Of a stretch of DNA of 7,841 bases, positions 1 to 6,938 are shown in pieces. The translations under genes and the position numbers were made by a program. Positions within the stretch are counted from its first letter, which is position 1. The number at the start of each line of letters is the position of its first letter. This DNA is from an uncultured Alistipes sp. GTDB taxonomy: Bacteria > Bacteroidota > Bacteroidia > Bacteroidales > Rikenellaceae. The DNA lies in contig CAAFWE010000264.1 in NCBI GenBank assembly GCA_900766655.1, forward strand, positions 1 through 7,841, in the 5' to 3' direction. The notes beneath the pieces were generated by a model, which saw only the letters and a program-made list of their open reading frames with translations, did not search any database and was not told the DNA's origin.

Positions 1-155
1 ATGGCGTTATGCGAGTAATTAAGGAGCTCTCGCCACGCATTGACGAGCAGGTCTTCGACAACCTCTGCACAATGACACTCCGCATTCGCGAGAGCGAGGC
101 CGACATACTCACCGCAAAACTATCGAAGGTCGAAGGAGTTATAATCGATGAGTAG
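1..155 (+). CDS. C-terminal end of a YigZ/IMPACT-family-like protein (partial)
   Basis: This is the 3' end of a gene that begins before the window. The open frame starts at base 3 and gives 50 residues, stopping at TAG 153-155. The visible part begins GVMRVIKELSPRIDEQ and ends KVEGVIIDE. It resembles the C-terminal ferredoxin-like domain (DUF1949 type) of Bacteroidetes YigZ/IMPACT proteins, where a 'VMR-[IV]-[IVM]-KE' helix is followed by a strand with 'L-x-IR-x-S' and a closing 'K-[IV]-EGV'. Family members are small cytoplasmic proteins; the eukaryotic IMPACT protein regulates translation through Gcn2, while the bacterial role is poorly defined. The stop codon overlaps the start of uvrA by 8 bases, which suggests translational coupling. 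The family call rests on remembered similarity over a short segment, so an unrelated alpha/beta domain remains possible. Confidence 0.6.
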   Translation, partial: GVMRVIKELSPRIDEQVFDNLCTMTLRIRESEADILTAKLSKVEGVIIDE

Positions 156-2919
156 AATGGCAAATTCGATATACATAAAGGGCGCAAGGGTACACAACCT
201 CAAAGATATCGAACTCGATATCCCACACGAGAAATTGATTGTCGTGACGGGCTTGTCGGGTTCGGGCAAATCGACATTGGCTTTCGACACCATCTTTGCC
301 GAGGGGCAGCGTCGCTATGTCGAGAGTCTCTCGGCCTATGCGCGTCAATTCTTGGGACGAATCTCGAAACCCGATGTCGATCTCATCTCGGGCATTGCAC
401 CCGCCATCGCCATCGAGCAGAAGGTCTCCTCGCGCAATCCACGCTCGACAGTGGGTACGGTAACCGAGATATACGACTATCTGAAGTTGCTCTATGCCCG
501 CGTAGGCAAGACCATCTCGCCACTATCGGGAACGGAGGTTAAGTGCTACAACACCGACGATGTGGTCGATTTCGTAATTTCGAAGGGCGAAGGTGCCCGT
601 ATCATAATAGCCATTCCGATGCTGCTCGACAAGGGCGAGGGCATCATCGAGCGACTGCTCACACTCATTAAGGAGGGCATCGTGCGCCTTATGGTCAAAG
701 ATAGAACGGTGCTTATCGACGACTTCATCAAGGAGGTTGACTTGGAGTGTGCAACTGACGACATCTATGTGATTATAGATAGATTGCGTGTGGCGACAGA
801 CGAAGATACTCTCACCCGTATGCGAGAGTCCATTTCTCGCGCATTTGGCTATGGCACACATAGTTGCGTTATCATAGAGGGCGAGAACAAGCACCTCTTC
901 AACGCAAATTTCACAGCCGATGGCATCGAGTTCGAGCGACCAACCGAACATATGTTCTCGTTCAATAATCCGATAGGTGCTTGCCCAAAATGCGAAGGCT
1001 GGGGCAAGGTTACGGGCATTGACGAGGAGTTGGTTGTTCCCGACAAATCGCGCTCCATCTTTGACAATGCTATAGCTTGCTGGCGTGGTGACACTATGCG
1101 ATGGTTCCGCGATCAGCTTGTCAAAAACGCCTACAAGTTCGACTTTCCGATTCACGCCCCATACCACACCCTCACCGACGAGCAGAGGCATTTGCTTTGG
1201 TTGGGCAACGAATATTTCGAGGGCTTGAACTCGTTCTTCGAGATGCTCGATTCGCAACGCCACAAAATTCAGTATCGTGTGCTGAAGGCTCGTTTTATGG
1301 GCAAGGCAATATGCCCAGAGTGTGCAGGCGACCGTCTGCGACGCGAGGCTTTGTATGTGCAGTTTGGAGGCAAAAACATAGCCGAGGTGGTGCGTATGAC
1401 CATCGATGAGGCGATAGAATTTTTCTCGTCAGTCTCGCTTGACGAACACTCCAAGAAGAGTGCGGAGCGACTACTGACCGAGGTTCGCACTCGTCTGCAA
1501 TACTTGAGTGATGTAGGTTTGGGCTATCTGACACTCGATCGTGGCTCGGCAACGCTGTCGGGTGGCGAGAGTCAGCGCATCAACCTTGCTACATCACTCG
1601 GAAGCAACCTTACGGGTTCGCTCTACATTCTCGATGAGCCGAGCATCGGCCTTCATCCGCGCGATACGCACCGACTTATCGAGGTGCTGAAGCAGTTGCG
1701 CGATATGGGCAATACGGTCATCGTAGTGGAGCACGAGGAGGAGGTGATTCGTGCGGCCGACCACATTATCGACATAGGCCCAGAGGCTGGCGCAAATGGA
1801 GGTAGGGTAGTCTACAGCGGAGATTTGGAGCATATCGGCACAGCCACTGAGAGCTATACTGCCGACTATTTGTCGGGCAAACGAGAGATAGCCACCCCGT
1901 CATCGGTGCGAGGTTGGAGCAACTTTATAAAGCTGAAGGGATGCCGACACAACAACCTCAAAAATATAACGGTTAAGATTCCACTCGGGGTAATGACTTG
2001 TATTACAGGTGTGAGCGGATCGGGCAAATCTTCGTTAGCACGCGACATTCTCTACCCCGCACTGCATCGCGAGTTGGCCGAGACTGGCGATCACCCAGGC
2101 GACTTCGATGGATTGAGTGGCGATGTATCGCTCTTGCGTGGCGTAGAGATGGTTGAGCAGAACCCTATCGGCAAATCGTCACGCTCGAATCCAGCCATCT
2201 ATATCAAGGCGTGGGACGAGATTCGCAAACTCTTTGCCGAGCAACCTTACGCAAAGCACAACAATATCACTGCATCACACTTCTCGTTCAACTCATCGGG
2301 AGGTCGTTGCGAGGTGTGTCAGGGCGAGGGTACTATCAAGGTGAGTATGCAGTTTATGGCCGATATTACGCTCACCTGCGAGACTTGCAATGGCAAGCGT
2401 TTCAAGGACGAGGTTTTGGAGGTTAAGTATCGCAACAAGTCGGTCAGCGACATTCTCGATATGAGTGTCGACGAGGCAATAGCCTTCTTCAAGGAGGATG
2501 AGAAAGCGTGTCGTCGCATCATCGAGCGACTCAAGACATTGAGCGACGTGGGCTTGGGATATGTAAAACTCGGACAGCCTTCCTCGACTCTTTCGGGTGG
2601 TGAGAGCCAGCGAGTTAAGTTGGCATCATACCTCGCACGCGAATTTACCGACAAGCGAATGATGTTCATCTTCGACGAGCCGACCACTGGATTGCATATT
2701 CACGACATTAACCGCCTGCTCAAGGCCTTTAATGCGCTGATTGAGGCAGGGCACACCGTTGTAATTGTGGAGCATAATATGGAGGTCATAAAGTGTGCCG
2801 ACCACATCATCGACCTCGGCCCCGAGGCCGGCACAGAGGGCGGAAACATCGTCTTCGAAGGCACACCAGAGGAACTTGCCAAGTGCAAAGAGAGCCATAC
2901 GGGCGCATTCCTAAAGTGA
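148..2919 (+). CDS. uvrA: UvrABC excinuclease subunit A (UvrA)
   Basis: UvrA is the damage-sensing ATPase of nucleotide excision repair; as a dimer in the cytoplasm it scans DNA and loads UvrB at lesions. At 923 residues it has the usual length. Two ABC ATPase modules are intact: Walker A GLSGSGKST at 35-43, signature LSGGESQR at 470-477 and Walker B LYILDEP at 492-498; then Walker A GVSGSGKSS at 621-629, signature LSGGESQR from 815 and Walker B MFIFDEP at 839-845. The second module carries a complete C4 zinc finger: C721, C724, C744, C747. The first has CPKC at 279-282 and CPEC at 389-392, but no CxxC about 25 residues before CPKC, where E. coli UvrA has one. Start ATG 148 is preferred because AGGAG at 134-138 lies 9 bases upstream; ATG 157 (MANSIYIKG) is the alternative and matches the family N-terminus well. 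It may be co-transcribed with the upstream partial gene. Confidence 0.98.
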   Translation: MSRMANSIYIKGARVHNLKDIELDIPHEKLIVVTGLSGSGKSTLAFDTIFAEGQRRYVESLSAYARQFLGRISKPDVDLISGIAPAIAIEQKVSSRNPRSTVGTVTEIYDYLKLLYARVGKTISPLSGTEVKCYNTDDVVDFVISKGEGARIIIAIPMLLDKGEGIIERLLTLIKEGIVRLMVKDRTVLIDDFIKEVDLECATDDIYVIIDRLRVATDEDTLTRMRESISRAFGYGTHSCVIIEGENKHLFNANFTADGIEFERPTEHMFSFNNPIGACPKCEGWGKVTGIDEELVVPDKSRSIFDNAIACWRGDTMRWFRDQLVKNAYKFDFPIHAPYHTLTDEQRHLLWLGNEYFEGLNSFFEMLDSQRHKIQYRVLKARFMGKAICPECAGDRLRREALYVQFGGKNIAEVVRMTIDEAIEFFSSVSLDEHSKKSAERLLTEVRTRLQYLSDVGLGYLTLDRGSATLSGGESQRINLATSLGSNLTGSLYILDEPSIGLHPRDTHRLIEVLKQLRDMGNTVIVVEHEEEVIRAADHIIDIGPEAGANGGRVVYSGDLEHIGTATESYTADYLSGKREIATPSSVRGWSNFIKLKGCRHNNLKNITVKIPLGVMTCITGVSGSGKSSLARDILYPALHRELAETGDHPGDFDGLSGDVSLLRGVEMVEQNPIGKSSRSNPAIYIKAWDEIRKLFAEQPYAKHNNITASHFSFNSSGGRCEVCQGEGTIKVSMQFMADITLTCETCNGKRFKDEVLEVKYRNKSVSDILDMSVDEAIAFFKEDEKACRRIIERLKTLSDVGLGYVKLGQPSSTLSGGESQRVKLASYLAREFTDKRMMFIFDEPTTGLHIHDINRLLKAFNALIEAGHTVVIVEHNMEVIKCADHIIDLGPEAGTEGGNIVFEGTPEELAKCKESHTGAFLK

Positions 2920-2927
2920 AAATTTAA

Positions 2928-2940
2928 AAGTCAATGACTT
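2928..2940. repeat. Short palindrome in the uvrA-peptidase gap
   Basis: The 37-base AT-rich gap between uvrA and the peptidase gene contains AAGTCA-A-TGACTT, a perfect 6-bp inverted repeat around one central base. The one-base spacer rules out an RNA hairpin, so if it matters it would be a protein-binding DNA dyad. No Shine-Dalgarno sequence and no clear Bacteroidetes TAnnTTTG promoter element is visible in the gap. A chance palindrome of this size is quite plausible. Confidence 0.3.
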
Positions 2941-2956
2941 AATAGACCAAGAATTT

Positions 2957-4174
2957 ATGGAGGAATTTCATATATACGAACTCTCGAACGGTATTCGTTG
3001 CATCCACCGCCAAACAAAGAGTGGGGTAGCACGATGCGCGTTGATGATAAACGCTGGTAGCCGCGACGAGCTCAAGGGTGAGGAGGGTATTGCTCACTTC
3101 ACCGAGCACGGTTTCTTCAAGGGCACAACGCATCGCAAAGCCTATCAGGTGAACTGCCGCTTGGAAAACCTCGGTGGCGAGCTGAACGCATACACCACCA
3201 AGGAGGATACAACAATTCACGCAACGGTCTTGCGAGGCGACTTCACAAAGGCTGTGGAGCTGGTTGCCGATGTCGCTTTCAACTCGATATTCCCCGACCG
3301 AGAGCTCGACAAGGAGCGCGAGGTTATTCTCGACGAGATAAACACCTATCGCGACTCGCCAAATGACGATATCTACGATTCGTTCGAGGATTTAATCTTC
3401 GCAGGCTCGGAACTCGGCCACAATATTCTCGGCACACCACGCTCGCTGAAGGATATCAATTCGGCTGCGATACACCGTTTTCGTGCCCGCACACACACTA
3501 CCGATAGGATGGTATTCTCATCTATTGGCAACATCTCGCTTACTCGCATCAAGGAGATTGCCGAGCGATATTTGGGTTGCTATGCCCCTACCAAGCGAGA
3601 GCAGAAGCGAGTAAAACCCGTCGAGGTAGCACCATTCGAGAAGATTCTCAACAAGCGCACACATCAGGCACACTGCATCATCGGAGCGAGAGCCTACAAC
3701 CTTGCCGACAAGCGTCGTCTGCCCTTTGCGTTGTTGACCAACATCTTGGGTGGCCCTTGCGCCAACTCACGACTCAATATCAGTGTTCGTGAGCGTAACG
3801 GTCTGACCTACAATATCGGAGCAGCATATTCATCGTTGTCGGACTGCGGTTTGGCAAGCATCTACTTCTCGTCGGATCACGAAAACTCGGAGCGTTGTCG
3901 CGAGATTATCGCTGGCGAAATCAAGAAGTTGCAGACCTCGGCCCTCACCCCTCCCCAACTCTCAATGGCAAAGCGACAATTTATTGCGCAGCTGGCAATC
4001 ATCAACGAGGGTACTGAAGGCTATATGCTTGGTGCTGGCAAGAGTCTGCTTTCGTATGGCGAGGTCGACACCCTCGAGGAGTCCTACCGCAAGATAAATG
4101 CTGTCACCGCCTCGGAGATTCTCGAGGTCGCAAACGATGTCTGGGCAAACCCGTCGGTACTACTATATAAATAG
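2957..4174 (+). CDS. M16 family zinc metallopeptidase (processing-peptidase-like)
   Basis: This 405-residue protein belongs to the M16 (pitrilysin/mitochondrial processing peptidase) family, whose members cleave peptides inside a closed two-domain chamber. The inverted zinc motif HxxEH is at residues 47-51 (HFTEH, followed by GFFKGT), with H47 and H51 as zinc ligands and E50 as the catalytic base. The third ligand is expected in EREVILDEI; E127 has family-typical spacing after H51, with E120 as the second conserved Glu. The inactive C-terminal half has the R/Y pair in RERNGLTY (R278, Y285). The length fits the short one-chain class (about 400-430 residues) that works as a dimer. No signal peptide or membrane segment is seen, so it is probably cytoplasmic. 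The start is the first in-frame ATG after the gap and leads straight into the family N-terminus (YELSNGIR). Its stop lies one base before the methyltransferase start. The substrate cannot be told from sequence. Confidence 0.95.
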   Translation: MEEFHIYELSNGIRCIHRQTKSGVARCALMINAGSRDELKGEEGIAHFTEHGFFKGTTHRKAYQVNCRLENLGGELNAYTTKEDTTIHATVLRGDFTKAVELVADVAFNSIFPDRELDKEREVILDEINTYRDSPNDDIYDSFEDLIFAGSELGHNILGTPRSLKDINSAAIHRFRARTHTTDRMVFSSIGNISLTRIKEIAERYLGCYAPTKREQKRVKPVEVAPFEKILNKRTHQAHCIIGARAYNLADKRRLPFALLTNILGGPCANSRLNISVRERNGLTYNIGAAYSSLSDCGLASIYFSSDHENSERCREIIAGEIKKLQTSALTPPQLSMAKRQFIAQLAIINEGTEGYMLGAGKSLLSYGEVDTLEESYRKINAVTASEILEVANDVWANPSVLLYK

Positions 4175-4175
4175 A

Positions 4176-4817
4176 ATGACTATGGAAAAATTAGACGCAT
4201 ATATCGAGACAATGTCGTCACCACAAGGCGATTTGTTGCACGAATTGGAGCGTGAGACATACTTGCGCGTTATCAACGCACGAATGATTTCGGGGCATAT
4301 TCAGGGCAAGTTCCTCGAGATGTTAGTCCGTATGCTCCGCCCAAAGCGAATCCTCGAAATTGGCACCTTCACGGGTTATTCGGCTCTTTCGATGGCTGCG
4401 GGTTTGGAGGAGGGTGCTCTGATTGACACCTGCGAAGTCGACGATGAGTTGGAGATGATTGCTGCCGATTTCTTCGAGCGCAGTGGCTACGGAGACAAGA
4501 TTCGTCAGCACATCGGCTCTGCCCTCGAGATTGCTCCGACACTTGGCGAAGAGTACGACCTCGTATTTATTGATGGTGACAAGCGCGAATACACCGCCTA
4601 CTACGAGATGTTGTTCGAGCACAACCTCGTGCACAGCAACTCGTTTATCTTGGCCGACAACATCCTCTGGTACGGAAAGGTTGTCGAGGAGATTGCCCGC
4701 AAAGATAAGCAGACACAAGAGATTGTCGCCTTCAACGAATATGTCCGTAACGATAGCCGAGTGGAGAATGTCATCCTACCGCTACGCGACGGTATCAACC
4801 TTATCCGAGTTAAATAG
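4176..4817 (+). CDS. SAM-dependent O-methyltransferase, family 3 (COMT/YrrM-like)
   Basis: This 213-residue enzyme should transfer a methyl group from S-adenosylmethionine to a hydroxyl of a small, possibly catechol-like, molecule in the cytoplasm. SAM-binding motif I is LEIGTFTGYSA at 60-70, and the acidic residue that binds the SAM ribose is probably E87 in TCEVDDE. The metal site of the catechol O-methyltransferase group is complete: D133 (in LVFIDGDK) and D161-N162 (in ILADNILW), with the same 28-residue spacing as D141/D169/N170 of rat COMT. It ends in the family-typical LPLRDGINLIR. The frame is open upstream to an ATG at 4098 inside the peptidase gene, but that part has no family similarity. 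ATG 4176 or ATG 4182 (MEKLDAYI) are the sensible starts, and neither has a Shine-Dalgarno sequence. The one-base gap from the peptidase stop points to co-translation. The natural substrate is unknown. Confidence 0.93.
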   Translation: MTMEKLDAYIETMSSPQGDLLHELERETYLRVINARMISGHIQGKFLEMLVRMLRPKRILEIGTFTGYSALSMAAGLEEGALIDTCEVDDELEMIAADFFERSGYGDKIRQHIGSALEIAPTLGEEYDLVFIDGDKREYTAYYEMLFEHNLVHSNSFILADNILWYGKVVEEIARKDKQTQEIVAFNEYVRNDSRVENVILPLRDGINLIRVK

Positions 4818-4834
4818 TCTAACAACCAAACGAT

Positions 4835-5674
4835 ATGAAACGAATCCTACTAACCCTCGTAGCATTGACAATATTCTCGGGCACAAGCTTTGCTTGGAGT
4901 GTGCGTGAGCACGCCACAGTAGCGGAGATTGCCGAGCGACACCTCACACCAAAGGCCAAGGAGCTGATTAAAAGCTACCTCGGAGGTCGTCCGATGGCAT
5001 ACTACGCCTCGCACGCAGATTGGTATCGCAATGAGATGATTGTCGACATAGGTTTCGAGCCAGAGCAGGGTAGCAGAATGACCGTATTTCCTCACACCTT
5101 CCATGTCGACAAGAACTTTGTTCCATACCGCGACATCATCAAGAAGGGCGAGAAAAAGCTTCACGGTAATATGCTCTATCACATCGATCGCATCACAAAG
5201 AATCTCGCCGAGAATCACGCATCGATGAACGACTCGGTCCGCTTGGTGCATCTCTACATCGTCATCCACGCCATAGGCGATATGCACTGCCCGATGCATA
5301 TGCGATTTATCGACCGCGAGCCATCGTTAGGTACCTACAACATCTACTTTGGCAAGGGTAACAAGAAGAGAAAGGTCAGCTATCACGGTCTATGGGATAC
5401 GCGAATGATTAGCGGAATACACCCTTGGAGCTACGCTGATATGGCTCTATTGTTCGACATCTACACCAAGAAGGAGATTGCCAAGTTCCAGAAGGGCGAC
5501 ATCTTTGACTGGGGCAAGGAGGTGGCAATAACCTCGTTCCCAATGCGCGAATATCAGGAGGATGACGAGATTGATGAGATTGCATATCGCAACAAATATC
5601 AGCAAACGGGCGAACTCTTGCTCACAAAGGCTGGCTACCGCTTGGCAAAGGTATTGAACAACATTCTGAAATAG
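4835..5674 (+). CDS. Secreted S1/P1-type zinc nuclease, copy 1
   Basis: This 279-residue protein resembles S1/P1 nucleases, trinuclear-zinc enzymes that degrade single-stranded nucleic acids and remove 3' phosphates. A signal peptide (KR, then a hydrophobic stretch, ending SFA) should be cut after A20, making W21 the mature N-terminus; in this family that terminal Trp is itself a zinc ligand. Further ligands match P1 nuclease spacing: H26 (P1 H6), D62 (D45), H145/D149/H155 in HAIGDMHCPMH (H116/D120/H126) and H184/D188 in HGLWD (H149/D153). The ligand equivalent to P1 H60 lies in FPHTFHVD, at either H87 or H90. The C-terminus TGELLLTKAGYRLAKVLN is the family's closing helix. The only cysteine is C152. 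It likely acts in the periplasm or outside the cell. It starts 17 bases after the methyltransferase and 9 bases before its paralogue. Enzyme activity is inferred from the ligands. Confidence 0.88.
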   Translation: MKRILLTLVALTIFSGTSFAWSVREHATVAEIAERHLTPKAKELIKSYLGGRPMAYYASHADWYRNEMIVDIGFEPEQGSRMTVFPHTFHVDKNFVPYRDIIKKGEKKLHGNMLYHIDRITKNLAENHASMNDSVRLVHLYIVIHAIGDMHCPMHMRFIDREPSLGTYNIYFGKGNKKRKVSYHGLWDTRMISGIHPWSYADMALLFDIYTKKEIAKFQKGDIFDWGKEVAITSFPMREYQEDDEIDEIAYRNKYQQTGELLLTKAGYRLAKVLNNILK

Positions 5675-5683
5675 GTGTAGCGT

Positions 5684-6499
5684 ATGAGAAGATTTTCAAT
5701 ACTCTTGATTGTGGCGTTGTTCGTCTGCTCCTCTGCCTATGGCTGGGGTCGACGCGAGCACGCTGTGGTGGCAAAAATTGCCGAGGATCATCTCACGCCT
5801 AAGGCCAAGGAGATGCTACACAAGTATATGCACCGTCGTTCGTTGGTATACTATTCGTGCTATGCAGACGACTATCAGCCACTCTATATCGATCTCGGAT
5901 GGCAGCCATCGAACTATAGGCGTATGGCGATGTTTCCGCACACCTATTGCGTGGATGAAAATTGCAAACCTCCACACTACATTCGCAAGGGCGATGAGTA
6001 TGTGAAGAACTGCCTATACTACATCGATACTTGGTCAAAGGAGCTGAAAAAGAGCCACAAAAAGATGAACGACTCGGTGCGTTTGACTCGCCTTGCGCTG
6101 ATTGTGCACGCAGTAGGCGATATGCACTGCCCAGTACATATTCGTTTCAAGAATGATGTAACCCTTGGCGTTTACAAGGTGCAGTATGGTAAAAAGAAGA
6201 TGGATTTTCACCGTCTGTGGGATGCTGGGCTCGTCGGTGGGGTAAATCCCTGGAGCTACACCGACTTGGCCCGCGTAATAGACATCGCCTCGGACACCGA
6301 GGTTGCCGAGTGGTGCAAGGGCGATGTTTACGACTGGGGCGAGGAGGTCGCACGCGCAGCAATTCCATTGCGCAATTATAAACCAAACGAGGTCATCGAC
6401 CCAAGCAAGTTCAAACGCGACCACCTCGAAACGGGAGAACTACTACTCCGCAAGGCGGGGTACCGTTTAGCAAAGATATTGAACGACATATTCGAATAA
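5684..6499 (+). CDS. Secreted S1/P1-type zinc nuclease, copy 2
   Basis: This 271-residue tandem paralogue of the preceding gene follows 9 bases after it. Over mature residues 21-64 the two share 25 of 44 residues, counted by eye. The signal peptide (RR, hydrophobic core, SSAYG) should be cut after G20, exposing zinc-binding W21. Other ligands are kept: H26, D62, H142/D146/H152 in HAVGDMHCPVH and H176/D180 in HRLWD. The one difference near the metal site is FPHTYCVD, where C89 stands in place of H90 of copy 1 while H86 is retained. The mature protein has six cysteines (C59, C89, C94, C110, C149, C211) against one in copy 1, so disulfides or a changed metal site are possible. A lipoprotein reading from C15 is unlikely because Val, not a small residue, precedes it. 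It is the last gene of the closely spaced run. Substrate preference is unknown. Confidence 0.88.
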   Translation: MRRFSILLIVALFVCSSAYGWGRREHAVVAKIAEDHLTPKAKEMLHKYMHRRSLVYYSCYADDYQPLYIDLGWQPSNYRRMAMFPHTYCVDENCKPPHYIRKGDEYVKNCLYYIDTWSKELKKSHKKMNDSVRLTRLALIVHAVGDMHCPVHIRFKNDVTLGVYKVQYGKKKMDFHRLWDAGLVGGVNPWSYTDLARVIDIASDTEVAEWCKGDVYDWGEEVARAAIPLRNYKPNEVIDPSKFKRDHLETGELLLRKAGYRLAKILNDIFE

Positions 6500-6504
6500 A
6501 CAAC

Positions 6505-6522
6505 ACATAAACACACTTATGT
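6505..6522. repeat. Small inverted repeat upstream of the TerB-like gene
   Basis: The 46-base AT-rich gap after the second nuclease gene holds ACATAA, a 6-base spacer, then TTATGT. It could be a weak hairpin or an operator-like dyad in front of the next gene. It has no T run, so it is not a convincing terminator. No clear promoter or Shine-Dalgarno match is visible in the gap. Chance occurrence is possible. Confidence 0.25.
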
Positions 6523-6545
6523 TCAACTAACTAAAATTTACTACT

Positions 6546-6869
6546 ATGGGAAACTTTTCTTTCACAAGACTTGAGCGAATCTCAATTATGCGAGTTTGCA
6601 TTGACATTGCTTATGCAGATGGTTATATTGACGGAGACGAGAATGATCTGCTCGACGAAATTGCAAACGATATCGATTTAACTCGTGGCGATATGCCTCG
6701 TATTCACGATATCGATTTCGAGACTGCCTCAAATGTTATTAGCGGCCTTTACGAGCGCGAAAAAGGTTATGTGCGCTGGGCGATTATGCATATCGTAGAG
6801 GCAGACGGAGAACACACCTACGACGAGCATAAGCTCGTTAAAATAGTAGATATACTTGGCGAGTTGTAG
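6546..6869 (+). CDS. Small acidic TerB-like protein
   Basis: This 107-residue soluble protein has no signal peptide or membrane segment. It appears all-helical and contains two similar acidic turns, AYADGYIDGDEN (residues 22-33) and VEADGEHTYDEH (84-95), each an ADG followed by a Glu six residues after the Asp-Gly. This 'ADG...E' pattern, repeated across a helical domain of about 100 residues, is the hallmark of the TerB/DjlA-N-like family, whose members include the tellurite-resistance protein TerB and are thought to bind metal or act as scaffolds. The function here is unknown, and no other ter genes are in the window. It is 46 bases downstream of the nuclease pair, so it may be expressed separately, and a strong terminator begins 15 bases after its stop. 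Its codon use looks richer in T-ending codons than its neighbours. The ORF is well supported; the family call is moderate. Confidence 0.65.
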   Translation: MGNFSFTRLERISIMRVCIDIAYADGYIDGDENDLLDEIANDIDLTRGDMPRIHDIDFETASNVISGLYEREKGYVRWAIMHIVEADGEHTYDEHKLVKIVDILGEL

Positions 6870-6884
6870 AACAGCCTAGAAACG

Positions 6885-6919
6885 AAAAGAGTTACCATCG
6901 CAATGATGGTAACTCTTTT
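6885..6919. terminator. Bidirectional intrinsic terminator
   Basis: A perfect 15-bp inverted repeat (AAAAGAGTTACCATC at 6885-6899 and its complement at 6905-6919) surrounds a 5-base loop GCAAT. On the plus strand the stem ends in a run of six T (6916-6921). On the minus strand it ends in four T, then CG and TTT. It lies between the convergent TerB-like gene (stop 6869) and the aminotransferase (stop 6939), so it can end transcription from both sides. Confidence 0.92.
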
Positions 6920-6938
6920 TTCATCTATTTGGTATCAA

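Noticed and set aside
523..1263. A 246-codon open frame on the minus strand inside uvrA
   Set aside because: It lies antisense to clearly functional UvrA sequence, has no recognisable domain, and is explained by the codon bias of the plus-strand gene. The other long antisense frames in the window were rejected for the same reason.
4098..4175. An upstream ATG extending the methyltransferase by 26 residues
   Set aside because: The extension lies in the peptidase coding region, reads as out-of-frame sequence, and family similarity begins only around MEKLDAYI.
4459..4908. A 149-codon plus-strand frame overlapping the methyltransferase and the first nuclease gene
   Set aside because: The product is a low-complexity Ser/Thr/Arg-rich string typical of out-of-frame reading, and it overlaps two well-supported genes in other frames.
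5684..5746. A lipoprotein signal in the second nuclease (C15 in LFVCSS)
   Set aside because: The residue before the cysteine is Val, not Gly, Ala or Ser, and cleavage after G20 exposes the Trp that the family needs as a zinc ligand.
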